Assembly (NCBI GenBank): GCA_002492525.1
Contig: DKZA01000047.1
Span: 1-13,480, forward strand
Direction of reading: 5' to 3'
Length of the DNA: 13,480 bases
DNA from: Lachnospiraceae bacterium UBA7086
Lineage (GTDB): Bacteria; Bacillota; Clostridia; Lachnospirales; Lachnospiraceae
Position 1 is the first letter of the stretch. Every line of letters begins with the position of its first letter. This document shows positions 7,508 through 13,480 of this stretch, piece after piece. The notes below the pieces were generated by a model. It was not told the DNA's origin. It made no database searches and worked only from the letters and a program-made list of their open reading frames with translations. The position numbers and the translations under genes are program-made.

Positions 7508-7600
7508 CGGAAGAAAGTCAAGAACAGCCTGTGGGCGGATTGTTTTCGGGATGAAGAGATAAGTTGACGGGAGCGGGCACATGTGGGGTATTTTTTTAGA
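7490..7600 (+). other. junction of the broken membrane-protein gene
   Basis: The first part stops at TAG 7505-7507. Reading one frame over from about 7492 gives a protein-like stretch (LSAAVAEESQEQPVGGLFSG) up to a TGA at 7552. After that stop the same frame reads RDKLTGAGTCGVFF until TAG at 7597. One base gained in the T7 run at 7591-7597 would join it to the frame of the second part (LESVVIFKNY). All three forward frames carry stops here. This pattern fits one lost base near 7490-7505, one stop at 7552, and one lost T in the homopolymer. Confidence 0.55.
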
Positions 7601-8342
7601 AAGCGTGGTAATCTTTAAGAACTATATGGGGTTTCACCAGTATAAATTCCTGGCGGGGCTTTATCTGCTTGCGCTTGTCTATTTGTGGATTGCGGAGAAG
7701 GACAAACACCGGCGGGCAATTTTTGTCTATGCGCCCACGCTTCTTCTGCTGGCTTTTTTCTGTCCGTTGTTTCGCAGGGTTTTTGTGCGGCTGATGGAGG
7801 ATTCAGAGACCTATTACCGGTTGCTCTGGCTTTTGCAGATGAGCCTTGTGAGTGCATATGGTTTTATAAAACTCATGGGTAAGCATCGGCGGATCGGACT
7901 TGCCGTTTTGTGCGCGGCCATTGTAGCAGGCGGAGATTATGTCTATGACAGCATTAATATTTCCAAGGCACAGAATATCTATCATCTGCCGCAGGAAGTG
8001 ATAGATATCGTAGATCTGATTGAATCGGAAGAAGGCCGTATTATGGTGCTGATGCCGGGAGAACTGATGCAGTATGTGCGGCAGTACAGTACGGATATTG
8101 AACTTCCTTATGGAAGAGAGATGCTGATTGACAGATGGGATTATTATGACGCCATGTGCGAGGCCATGGAGAAGGCGGAAGTAATTGATACGCCATATTT
8201 TGTAGAACTGGCGAGAGCGTATCCTTGTGCCTATGTGATCCTGAAAGAGGACCGGCAGGTGAAAGAACCGTTAACGGATTATGGTTATGAGATTTACGGA
8301 CAGGTGGGAGTCTATGTGATATATAAAGATGTGACGCTTTAA
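7581..8342 (+). CDS. GT-C-like polytopic membrane protein (DUF6077-like), C-terminal part
   Basis: The 253-aa open frame has four hydrophobic segments (about residues 23-38, 47-65, 80-101, 107-123), then a soluble domain of about 130 residues ending in VGVYVIYKDVTL. The segment around TYYRLLWLL, near residue 78, is in my recollection conserved in the second half of DUF6077 proteins, so this looks like the missing remainder of the gene at 6341. Together the two parts would make roughly 665 residues, the size expected for the intact family. A modest GGGAG at 7569-7573 lies 7 nt before the ATG, so independent translation is possible. It may be either the silent tail of a pseudogene or a separately made half. 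The MBOAT gene follows closely. Confidence 0.65.
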   Translation: MWGIFLESVVIFKNYMGFHQYKFLAGLYLLALVYLWIAEKDKHRRAIFVYAPTLLLLAFFCPLFRRVFVRLMEDSETYYRLLWLLQMSLVSAYGFIKLMGKHRRIGLAVLCAAIVAGGDYVYDSINISKAQNIYHLPQEVIDIVDLIESEEGRIMVLMPGELMQYVRQYSTDIELPYGREMLIDRWDYYDAMCEAMEKAEVIDTPYFVELARAYPCAYVILKEDRQVKEPLTDYGYEIYGQVGVYVIYKDVTL

Positions 8343-8386
8343 AACCGGGAGACAATTCTGATGCGTACAGGAAACTGTACGGAAAT

Positions 8387-8390
8387 GAGG
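8387..8390 (+). promoter_or_regulatory. ribosome binding site deciding the MBOAT start
   Basis: GAGG lies 6 nt before the ATG at 8397. The alternative ATG at 8361 also has a GGGAG 9 nt upstream (8347-8351), but it would add 12 polar residues ahead of the MLFNSY start that is standard for this family. Confidence 0.6.
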
Positions 8391-8396
8391 ACTAGC

Positions 8397-9908
8397 ATGC
8401 TATTTAATTCCTATCTATTTGTTTTCATATTTTTTCCGCTGTGTCTGCTTGGCTATTATGGTCTGCTGCATAGAAAGAAACCGGCGCTGGCCAAAGTGTT
8501 TCTAACATTTATGTCATTTTGGTTCTATGGATACTTTAATCTGTCTTATCTGTTAATCATGGTGGGCAGCATCGCCTTTAACTATATTTTTCATCTGCTA
8601 TTGTCAAAACATACGGATAAAAGGCTGATGATTCTGGCTGTGGCAGGAAATCTGGGATTGTTATTTTATTTTAAATATTTTGATTTCTTTCTTTCCACGG
8701 TCAATGCTGTGTTTGGCACTTCCTTTCTTCTGCGAGGAATATTGCTGCCGTTGGGGATCAGTTTCTTTACTTTTCAGCAGATTTCTTTTGTGGTGGATAC
8801 GTATCGGGGGGAGGTAAGAGATTGTCCGTTTTGGGACTATGCATTGTTTGTAGCTTTTTTTCCTCAGCTGATTGCGGGACCTATTGTGAATCATAGTGAG
8901 ATGCTGCCGCAATTTCGCAGCATCTTGCAGGAAAGGTGCCGATGGGAGCTGATTGCGGAGGGGTTTGGTCTCTTTGTTCTGGGACTGGCCAAAAAGGTAT
9001 TGCTTGCGGATACATTCGGTGCGGGGGTGGATTACGGTTATGACAATATAGCACTTCTGGGACGTATGGATGCAGTGCTTGTGGTGATATTTTACGCCTT
9101 GCAGCTTTATTTTGATTTCAGCGGCTACTGTGATATGGCCCGGGGTATCGGTAAGATGCTGGGCATTGAGATTCCTGTTAATTTTGATTCCCCCTATCAG
9201 GCCACCAATATTGTAGAGTTTTGGAAAAGGTGGCATATTACCTTGAACCGTTTTTTTACCAAATATGTATATATTCCTTTGGGCGGCAACCGCCGGGGAC
9301 AGGCACGGATGTATCTGAATCTGATGATTGTTTTTCTGTTAAGCGGGCTGTGGCATGGTGCGGGATGGAATTATATTGTCTGGGGAGCGATGCATGGTGT
9401 GCTTTACGTGATTACGAGATTCTGGCAGAGACGGACAATACATGATGATCGTGTCATAAATGATGCAACGGAGAAGTTACCGTTAAGGTGCAGAATAAAA
9501 AGCAAGATTGTGACAATAATGTCACAAATAATACTCTTTGCCTATGTAAGTATAGCCTGGGTTTATTTCCGGGCCCAGGATATTGCACAGGCGAATCGTC
9601 TGCTGGCGGTAGTTTTGAAAGGAAATATGCAGAAAATTTCTCTGGATATGGCCGAGTGCTTTCAGCTGGATGAATTCTGGTATGTGCTCAAAGTCCTTCA
9701 TTTGGATCATATGACCTACAGCAGATATATTCTGATGATGGGGGTTCTGGCGGCAGGACTCTATCTGGCAATGGCGGGGCCCAATGCCGCTTTGAGGATG
9801 GAACGGATAAAGTACCGGGCGGGCTCTGCGGTGGTTTTAACGGTGTTGATGGTATGGAGTATCCTCACTTTTTCGGGGGTGAGTACCTTTTTGTATTTTA
9901 ATTTCTAG
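8397..9908 (+). CDS. MBOAT family membrane-bound O-acyltransferase (AlgI-like)
   Basis: The 503-aa polytopic inner-membrane acyltransferase is of the AlgI/PatA/DltB group. These proteins take an acyl group from a cytoplasmic donor and pass it across the membrane for O-acylation of an exported polymer. Visible family blocks are LPLGISFFTFQQISF, FPQLIAGPIV, YFDFSGYCDMA, FWKRWHITL with H280, YIPLGGNR, and GLWHGAGWNYIVWG with H320. H280 and H320 correspond to the two conserved histidines of the family; the second aligns with the catalytic histidine of AlgI. About a dozen hydrophobic segments span the protein, and the length is typical. All key residues appear intact. The next gene is an SGNH-like partner, the usual arrangement. 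The acceptor could be an exopolysaccharide, peptidoglycan or a teichoic-acid-like polymer. Confidence 0.92.
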   Translation: MLFNSYLFVFIFFPLCLLGYYGLLHRKKPALAKVFLTFMSFWFYGYFNLSYLLIMVGSIAFNYIFHLLLSKHTDKRLMILAVAGNLGLLFYFKYFDFFLSTVNAVFGTSFLLRGILLPLGISFFTFQQISFVVDTYRGEVRDCPFWDYALFVAFFPQLIAGPIVNHSEMLPQFRSILQERCRWELIAEGFGLFVLGLAKKVLLADTFGAGVDYGYDNIALLGRMDAVLVVIFYALQLYFDFSGYCDMARGIGKMLGIEIPVNFDSPYQATNIVEFWKRWHITLNRFFTKYVYIPLGGNRRGQARMYLNLMIVFLLSGLWHGAGWNYIVWGAMHGVLYVITRFWQRRTIHDDRVINDATEKLPLRCRIKSKIVTIMSQIILFAYVSIAWVYFRAQDIAQANRLLAVVLKGNMQKISLDMAECFQLDEFWYVLKVLHLDHMTYSRYILMMGVLAAGLYLAMAGPNAALRMERIKYRAGSAVVLTVLMVWSILTFSGVSTFLYFNF

Positions 9909-9983
9909 TGACAATGCAGGGATGCATTTTTGCTTGTATTAGGGCATGGATGGAAAGTTTAGCGGTTTGGAATGGAAGAATCT

Positions 9984-11039
9984 ATGAATAAGTATAAGAA
10001 GTGGCTTTTTGCCATAGTATCGGCGGTAGTAATATTTCTGATAGCAGAGGCGGCGGTGGTGGTCTATGTGGATCCCTTTTTTCAGTACCATGCGCCCCTT
10101 ACGGATTTCCCGTATCTGGTGGATAATCAGCTTACCCAGAATCCGGGTATGGCAATGCATATGGAGTATGACAGTGTAATTTTGGGATCTTCCATGACGG
10201 TCAATTTTAATACGGACTGGTTTGAAGAGCTGTTGGGTCTTAATACGGTTAAACTAAACTACAGCGGAGCTTATCCGAAAGACCAGTCCAATATCATGGA
10301 GAGGATATTTCATAGTGACAATCAAGTAAAATCGGTATTCCTGGGGATTGATGTCATGACTTGCACCGGCGGTGTGGAGGAGACGAAATATCCGATTCCT
10401 GCTTATCTGTATGATGACGCTGTCTGGAATGACGCATCGTATCTGTGGAATAAAGATGTATTCTTAGACTATATCCTGCGCCCTATGGCTGATCCTGACA
10501 AGACAGATCTGGCTACCGTGTATCAGAGCTGGTGGACGGATGAATATTATAATATCCAGTGGGTGATGCATAATTATGAAAAGCCTGTGCCGGTGGAAGA
10601 AGAGACGGAGGCAGATGCTTATCTCGCAAGTGTGGAAGCCAATCTTGCACAGAATATCTGTCCCTATATCGAACAGAACCCGGAGACGGTATTTTATGTT
10701 TTTTTCCCGCCGTACAGTATTCTTTACTGGAATGATGTGATTACGGAAAATCATTTGGAAGCTACCATGGCGGAGTATCAGTATATTGCTGACAGGCTGC
10801 TTGCCTATGACAATGTCCGTGTGTTCTACTTTCCGGACAGGGAAGAGATCGTGACGGATTTAAATAATTATGCCGACTACACGCATTATCACAGGGATAT
10901 CAATCGTTATATGACGGAATGTTTTGCGAACGGTACCTGTGAGATTACGGCTTCCGGGGAAATGACACAGGCTCTTGCGCGTACCAGAGACATGATTGAG
11001 AGGTTTGACTTTGATGCGTTGTTTGCGGTGGATTGGTAG
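9984..11039 (+). CDS. membrane-anchored SGNH-like acyltransferase partner of the MBOAT
   Basis: The 351-aa protein has one N-terminal membrane anchor (about residues 7-29) and an extracytoplasmic domain. ILGSSMT at residues 66-72 resembles the nucleophile GS(S/D) block of DltD/AlgJ-type SGNH proteins, with S69 or S70 as the candidate nucleophile. Near the C-terminus, D298-Y-T-H301 fits the SGNH D-x-x-H dyad. It follows the MBOAT gene by 75 nt on the same strand, the order seen in alginate, peptidoglycan and D-alanyl acylation systems. The likely role is to place the acyl group on the exported glycan. The start at 9984 is preferred because GGAAG (9974-9978) lies 5 nt upstream and the sequence MNKYKKW leads directly into the anchor; ATG 9972 has no clear site. 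Confidence 0.75.
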   Translation: MNKYKKWLFAIVSAVVIFLIAEAAVVVYVDPFFQYHAPLTDFPYLVDNQLTQNPGMAMHMEYDSVILGSSMTVNFNTDWFEELLGLNTVKLNYSGAYPKDQSNIMERIFHSDNQVKSVFLGIDVMTCTGGVEETKYPIPAYLYDDAVWNDASYLWNKDVFLDYILRPMADPDKTDLATVYQSWWTDEYYNIQWVMHNYEKPVPVEEETEADAYLASVEANLAQNICPYIEQNPETVFYVFFPPYSILYWNDVITENHLEATMAEYQYIADRLLAYDNVRVFYFPDREEIVTDLNNYADYTHYHRDINRYMTECFANGTCEITASGEMTQALARTRDMIERFDFDALFAVDW

Positions 11040-11045
11040 GGATAT

Positions 11046-11095
11046 AAAAAGAGCTGCATTTGGGGAGTTACCTCATTTTGCAGCTCTTTAAAATT
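11046..11095. terminator. bidirectional terminator between convergent SGNH genes
   Basis: A perfect 11-bp stem AAAGAGCTGCA/TGCAGCTCTTT (11048-11058 and 11079-11089) with a 20-nt loop that may pair further. Read on the minus strand it is followed by TTTATATC, so the T tract is better for the minus-strand SGNH gene ending at 11156. It also sits 9 nt beyond the plus-strand gene end and can serve both. Confidence 0.75.
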
Positions 11096-11111
11096 GTTAT
11101 GGAGGTTTATT

Positions 11112-11145
11112 CCCGCGAGCAACGAGCCAAGTGACTGCTTGCGGG
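11112..11145. repeat. GC-rich palindrome between convergent genes
   Basis: CCCGCGAGCA (11112-11121) pairs with TGCTTGCGGG (11136-11145) over 10 bp with a single G-T pair, around a 14-nt loop containing GAGCCAAG. It is much more GC-rich than the surrounding spacer and lies only 10 nt from the stop codon of the minus-strand SGNH gene. It has no T tract of its own, since the A-rich terminator is a separate hairpin. It could be a dispersed REP-like palindrome. Confidence 0.45.
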
Positions 11146-11155
11146 GGGACTTTGA

Positions 11156-12184
11156 CTATTCTGTCTTCGCAGTATCCGGGAAGATACATTCTGCAAAACG
11201 GGAAGCCAGAAGTTCTCTGCCGGCATCGTTAAAGTGGATATAGTCTGTCATATAGTCCAGATAATTATCTTCGTTTATTGATCCATAGAAATTATCAATA
11301 AAGGATATGCCGCAGTCGTTGGCGGCGTCTAATTCTTTTTGCAGATAGTGGCTTAAGGTTCCGTTGCCTAAGTCTACCCGGTCACCGTTCTCAAAATTAC
11401 CTTCTTCATTGATGGTGTGGCAGAAGGTATGGGACATTACCACGATACGAATGTGAGGAAAAGCCTCCTGAATTGCCTGTACTCCTGTGCGGAGAGCACC
11501 GGTGTAGGTAATCGGGTTAAGAGGCTCATTGGGATCATCACAGGGCCGTTTATTGATATAGTCGCTGGCATCATACATGATGCAGATTAAGTCCACATTG
11601 TTCATATCCAGATCGGACAGCATCTGGGTGGTGAGCGGAAAATTCTCATCATTGCTATATGTGGCGGCTGTCTGCATCAGTGCAAAATCTCCTCGGGCCA
11701 GACTGGTTGCTACATAGAGGAAGGAAAAAGCATCCATCATATCTCCTTCCCCGAAAGTCGCGGACGCCGGCGCCATGGTGGTGCCCGTAAAAGAACCGTT
11801 ATAGACCGTTGCGCCTGTCTTTTTGGCAATTTGTTCCGCCAGACCGCCTTCTCCCTGATTCAAAGAAAAAGGATCGTCGCCTAAACAGAGAATCGTGGTA
11901 ATACCATCATCGGCATAACCTTCCCGCTTGTCCGGCGCCAGCGGGATGATGCTGTCAAGGGCTTCTACATCGAACTCTGTGGTGTCCTGAGTAGGATCGT
12001 ATTGGATTCGCTCTCCCCCCTTGTCCCACAGATAAAGGCGAAAGGCTGCAAAGCCGATGATAAGTACGATGGCGGCCAACAGGACCATGTGTATATTGAC
12101 AGGAAAACGTCTGCCTTTTGAGGAAGTGTTTTCTTCCTCTGTATCCATGATAGTGGTTTGTTCTGTCTCTTGGTTTTGTTTCAT
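11156..12184 (-). CDS. membrane-anchored SGNH/GDSL-like protein
   Basis: The 342-aa protein has a short polar cytoplasmic head, one membrane segment (about residues 31-52), a linker, and an extracytoplasmic SGNH-like domain. Block I reads CLGDDPF with G102-D103-D104, so the usual nucleophile serine of GDS is an aspartate. Block V is intact as D314-Y-I-H317 followed by FNDAG. The third block reads MYDASDYI, without the usual GxND. It may therefore be catalytically altered, or may use another serine. The start at 12184 is chosen because the likely -10 box (12218-12223) lies downstream of the alternative ATG at 12229, and GAAAGG lies upstream, although with a long 14-nt spacing. It is convergent with the MBOAT/SGNH genes and probably acts on the same envelope glycans. 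Confidence 0.65.
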   Translation of the reverse strand: MKQNQETEQTTIMDTEEENTSSKGRRFPVNIHMVLLAAIVLIIGFAAFRLYLWDKGGERIQYDPTQDTTEFDVEALDSIIPLAPDKREGYADDGITTILCLGDDPFSLNQGEGGLAEQIAKKTGATVYNGSFTGTTMAPASATFGEGDMMDAFSFLYVATSLARGDFALMQTAATYSNDENFPLTTQMLSDLDMNNVDLICIMYDASDYINKRPCDDPNEPLNPITYTGALRTGVQAIQEAFPHIRIVVMSHTFCHTINEEGNFENGDRVDLGNGTLSHYLQKELDAANDCGISFIDNFYGSINEDNYLDYMTDYIHFNDAGRELLASRFAECIFPDTAKTE

Positions 12185-12217
12185 AATTTGTTCACTTACC
12201 TTTCTTGTGTTTCTAAA

Positions 12218-12223
12218 AGTATA
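12218..12223 (-). promoter_or_regulatory. -10 box of the SGNH/GDSL-like gene
   Basis: On the minus strand TATACT matches five of six consensus bases. The -35 region is an A/T-rich stretch, with TTGGAA available only at a long 20-nt spacer. Transcription from here would begin near 12211 and exclude the upstream ATG at 12229. Confidence 0.4.
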
Positions 12224-12315
12224 TCTCATTTTACTATGATTTTTTCCAAAAATCCATGCCTTCTGTTTATTTATTCATTAGATTTTTCTTAATTTTTCTT
12301 ATAAAATGACAGAAT

Positions 12316-12367
12316 AGAAGAAGAGTGTATCCCAAAATCCTTGCATTTTAAGATACACTCTTCTTCT
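12316..12367 (-). terminator. intrinsic terminator of the zinc-ribbon gene
   Basis: A perfect 16-bp stem AGAAGAAGAGTGTATC / GATACACTCTTCTTCT (12316-12331 and 12352-12367) encloses a loop whose AAAAT/ATTTT can extend the hairpin. It begins 20 nt beyond the zinc-ribbon stop codon. Both outer flanks are T-rich on their own strand (TATTCTGTCATTTTAT on minus, GTTTTA on plus), so it may work both ways. Confidence 0.75.
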
Positions 12368-12386
12368 GTTTTACGTCCGTTGCATG

Positions 12387-12710
12387 TCAGCTCATTGACA
12401 GGGCGTTTTCCATCGGGTTCTGGTCTATAACAGGATAGGTGATAATCGTCTGCTGTGTCATCTGTTTTTGCAGATCTTTGTACCATTTGCTGTATTTATA
12501 CATACGGTATGTAGTACTCAGTGTTTTTAACTGTTCTTCGTCCGCACAGCAGTTGTTGAACAGAGTTCTGGAACTTTCGTCCATGGATACATAATCCATG
12601 TAGGTGAGTTTTAACTCCGTGATTGTCTCCCGGCATTTCGGGCAGAACTGTTTGTGACCGTTCAACATATAGACCCGATGGCAACGCTTACAATAGTGCA
12701 TGTACATCAT
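12387..12710 (-). CDS. small zinc-ribbon protein of unknown function
   Basis: The 107-aa protein opens with a four-cysteine zinc ribbon, C-K-R-C (residues 7-10) and C-P-K-C (residues 23-26), separated by 12 residues including RVYMLNGHKQF. The remaining 80 residues are predicted mostly helical and polar, with no membrane segment and no recognised domain. A further adjacent cysteine pair (NCC) lies near residue 50. The start at 12710 is supported by GGGG (12722-12719) 8 nt upstream. The longer frame from 12758 would begin upstream of the predicted transcription start. It has its own promoter and terminator and so is a single-gene unit. It might bind nucleic acid or a protein partner, but I do not recognise the family. 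Confidence 0.7.
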   Translation of the reverse strand: MMYMHYCKRCHRVYMLNGHKQFCPKCRETITELKLTYMDYVSMDESSRTLFNNCCADEEQLKTLSTTYRMYKYSKWYKDLQKQMTQQTIITYPVIDQNPMENALSMS

Positions 12711-12743
12711 GAAAAATTCCCCTTTTCTCATTAAAATGTTGAA

Positions 12744-12772
12744 ATTGTAATGTTGCACTTATATTGTGTCAG
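12744..12772 (-). promoter_or_regulatory. sigma-A promoter of the zinc-ribbon gene
   Basis: On the minus strand CTGACA (12772-12767), exactly 17 nt, then TACAAT (12749-12744). Each hexamer matches five of six consensus bases. Transcription would start near 12737, giving a leader of about 27 nt to the ATG at 12710. Confidence 0.7.
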
Positions 12773-12935
12773 CTGCCAGGGACAAAGTCAAGCGGATTTT
12801 ACCATAAAATGGCATATTTGGCGGTGTTAAATATCGCGCAGAAATCGCGTGGATGGCCTTGCGTGAAGATTACATGTTAAGGCGTTATGTAAATCTTACC
12901 AATTGTGCCATCTGTAAGAAGAATGTCAAAAAATC

Positions 12936-12964
12936 TTGATAAAATGAACCTTTTGTGCTATGAT
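12936..12964 (+). promoter_or_regulatory. sigma-A promoter of the acidic-repeat gene
   Basis: TTGATA (12936-12941), exactly 17 nt, then TATGAT (12959-12964). Each hexamer matches five of six consensus bases. The predicted transcription start near 12971 is about 30 nt before the ATG at 13001. Confidence 0.7.
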
Positions 12965-13000
12965 GTTATAAAATTATGGTCAAAGAAAGGTTTACATAAG

Positions 13001-13480
13001 ATGCAAAACAAAAAACAAAATAAAAAACAGATTAAAAAACGTGAAAATAAACGGCCGGTCCGCTTTGAAGATCTGTTGGACGATGATAGATTTGATGATG
13101 AGGATGCAGACAGTGTGACAGATGACACACTGGAATTTTTGAGTCTGGATGATGACATGATTGCGTCATACCAGAAGAGTCATAGCGCAAAGTCGTCAAA
13201 AGTATCTAAACCGTCAAAGCCTTCCCAGAAGAATTCAGTGAAAAAATCTTCCAGATCGACTCGTTACGCAAGAGATTATGAGGACGAGGCATATTATGAA
13301 GAAGACGATGAGTACGAAGATGAAGCGTACTATGAGGAGGATTACGAGGACGACGATTACTATGAAGATGAAGAAGATTACGAAGACGATGAGTATGAGG
13401 ATGAGGAGGATTACGAAGACGACGAGTACGAAGATGAAGAAGATTACGAAGAAGACGATTATGAGGATGAGGAAGATTAC
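13001..13480 (+). CDS. protein with Lys-rich N-terminus and acidic Asp/Glu/Tyr repeats (partial, runs off window)
   Basis: The open frame starts at ATG 13001 with AGAAAGG (12984-12990) 10 nt upstream and continues without a stop for 160 codons to the window edge. Residues 1-18 are almost all K, N, Q and R. Residues 22-56 are acidic (FEDLLDDD, DDTLEFLSLDDD). Residues 59-91 are Ser/Lys/Pro-rich. From residue 92 nearly every residue is D, E or Y. Residues 126-158 form three 11-residue units (DYEDDEYEDEE twice, then DYEEDDYEDEE), with tyrosines at 127, 138, 149 and 160. No folded domain or membrane segment is visible yet. Similar disordered charged heads occur on envelope proteins such as LCP-type transferases, but nothing here proves that. 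Function is not assigned. Confidence 0.75.
   Translation, partial: MQNKKQNKKQIKKRENKRPVRFEDLLDDDRFDDEDADSVTDDTLEFLSLDDDMIASYQKSHSAKSSKVSKPSKPSQKNSVKKSSRSTRYARDYEDEAYYEEDDEYEDEAYYEEDYEDDDYYEDEEDYEDDEYEDEEDYEDDEYEDEEDYEEDDYEDEEDY
13376..13474 (+). repeat. three tandem 33-bp coding repeats
   Basis: Units at 13376-13408, 13409-13441 and 13442-13474 each encode an 11-residue acidic unit, and GATTAC at 13475-13480 begins a fourth. Synonymous differences between units (GAA/GAG, GAT/GAC) show they are not recent exact duplications, so the protein pattern itself seems to be kept. The strand is strongly purine-rich. Confidence 0.75.

Noticed and set aside
7588..7600. Programmed frameshifting at the T7 run.
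   Set aside because: The run could shift frame, but an earlier in-frame TGA (7552) and a separate upstream offset also block a full-length product, so decay or error is simpler.
8661..9236. A 191-codon open frame on the minus strand opposite the MBOAT gene.
   Set aside because: It mirrors an intact MBOAT coding frame with conserved catalytic blocks, and there is no start signal or family resemblance.
13259..13480. CRISPR-like or satellite array suggested by the repetitive right edge.
   Set aside because: The repeats are in frame, vary synonymously, have no spacers, and continue an open reading frame with its own promoter and ribosome binding site.

Overview
The window reads as chromosomal DNA of a low-to-mid GC anaerobic Firmicute, most likely a Lachnospiraceae (gut Clostridia) member. 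The reasons are strong AGGAGG-type ribosome binding sites, sigma-A-like promoters, and the particular mix of families: hexuronate catabolism, a PD-(D/E)XK 'Rpn/transposase-like' protein, an MBOAT/SGNH acylation pair, and a large GT-C-like membrane protein of the kind I recall as DUF6077. This taxonomic call is inference from family content and not from a marker gene.

Layout. Positions 1-3077 (+) hold a two-gene hexuronate unit: tagaturonate reductase (uxaB), then altronate dehydratase (uxaA), followed by a compound palindromic element and a strong hairpin terminator. Positions 3234-4154 (-) hold a PD-(D/E)XK nuclease-family protein with a predicted leader of about 195 nt. Positions 4561-6117 (-) encode an FAD-dependent amine-oxidase/UDP-galactopyranose-mutase-like flavoprotein with its own terminator. 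Divergent from it, 6341-11039 (+) is a run of membrane and envelope genes: a polytopic GT-C-like protein that appears broken into two ORFs (6341-7507 and 7581-8342), an AlgI-like MBOAT acyltransferase (8397-9908) and a membrane-anchored SGNH-like protein (9984-11039). A convergent SGNH/GDSL-like gene follows (11156-12184, -), then a small zinc-ribbon protein (12387-12710, -). At the right edge a (+) gene starts at 13001 and runs off the window. It encodes a lysine-rich start followed by an extremely acidic Asp/Glu/Tyr tract with 11-residue periodicity.

How the genes work together. UxaB and UxaA are consecutive steps, D-tagaturonate to D-altronate to 2-keto-3-deoxygluconate, in galacturonate (pectin) use. 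The 6341-11039 block resembles an export-coupled glycan assembly and O-acylation module. In known systems (AlgI/AlgJ/AlgX, PatA/PatB, DltB/DltD) an MBOAT moves an acyl group across the membrane and an SGNH partner places it on an extracellular polymer. The nearby GT-C-like protein, flavoprotein and second SGNH protein could belong to the same envelope-glycan function, but the glycan is not identifiable from sequence.

The most notable observations are the apparently decayed or phase-shifted membrane-protein gene at 7490-7600, the SGNH-like protein with GDD where GDS is expected, the palindromic elements at 3081-3146 and 11112-11145, the structured leader of the nuclease-like gene, and the tandem acidic repeats at the right edge. 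I saw no tRNA, rRNA, CRISPR array, insertion-sequence ends or phage genes, and no clear evidence of a wholly new defence or mobile system.
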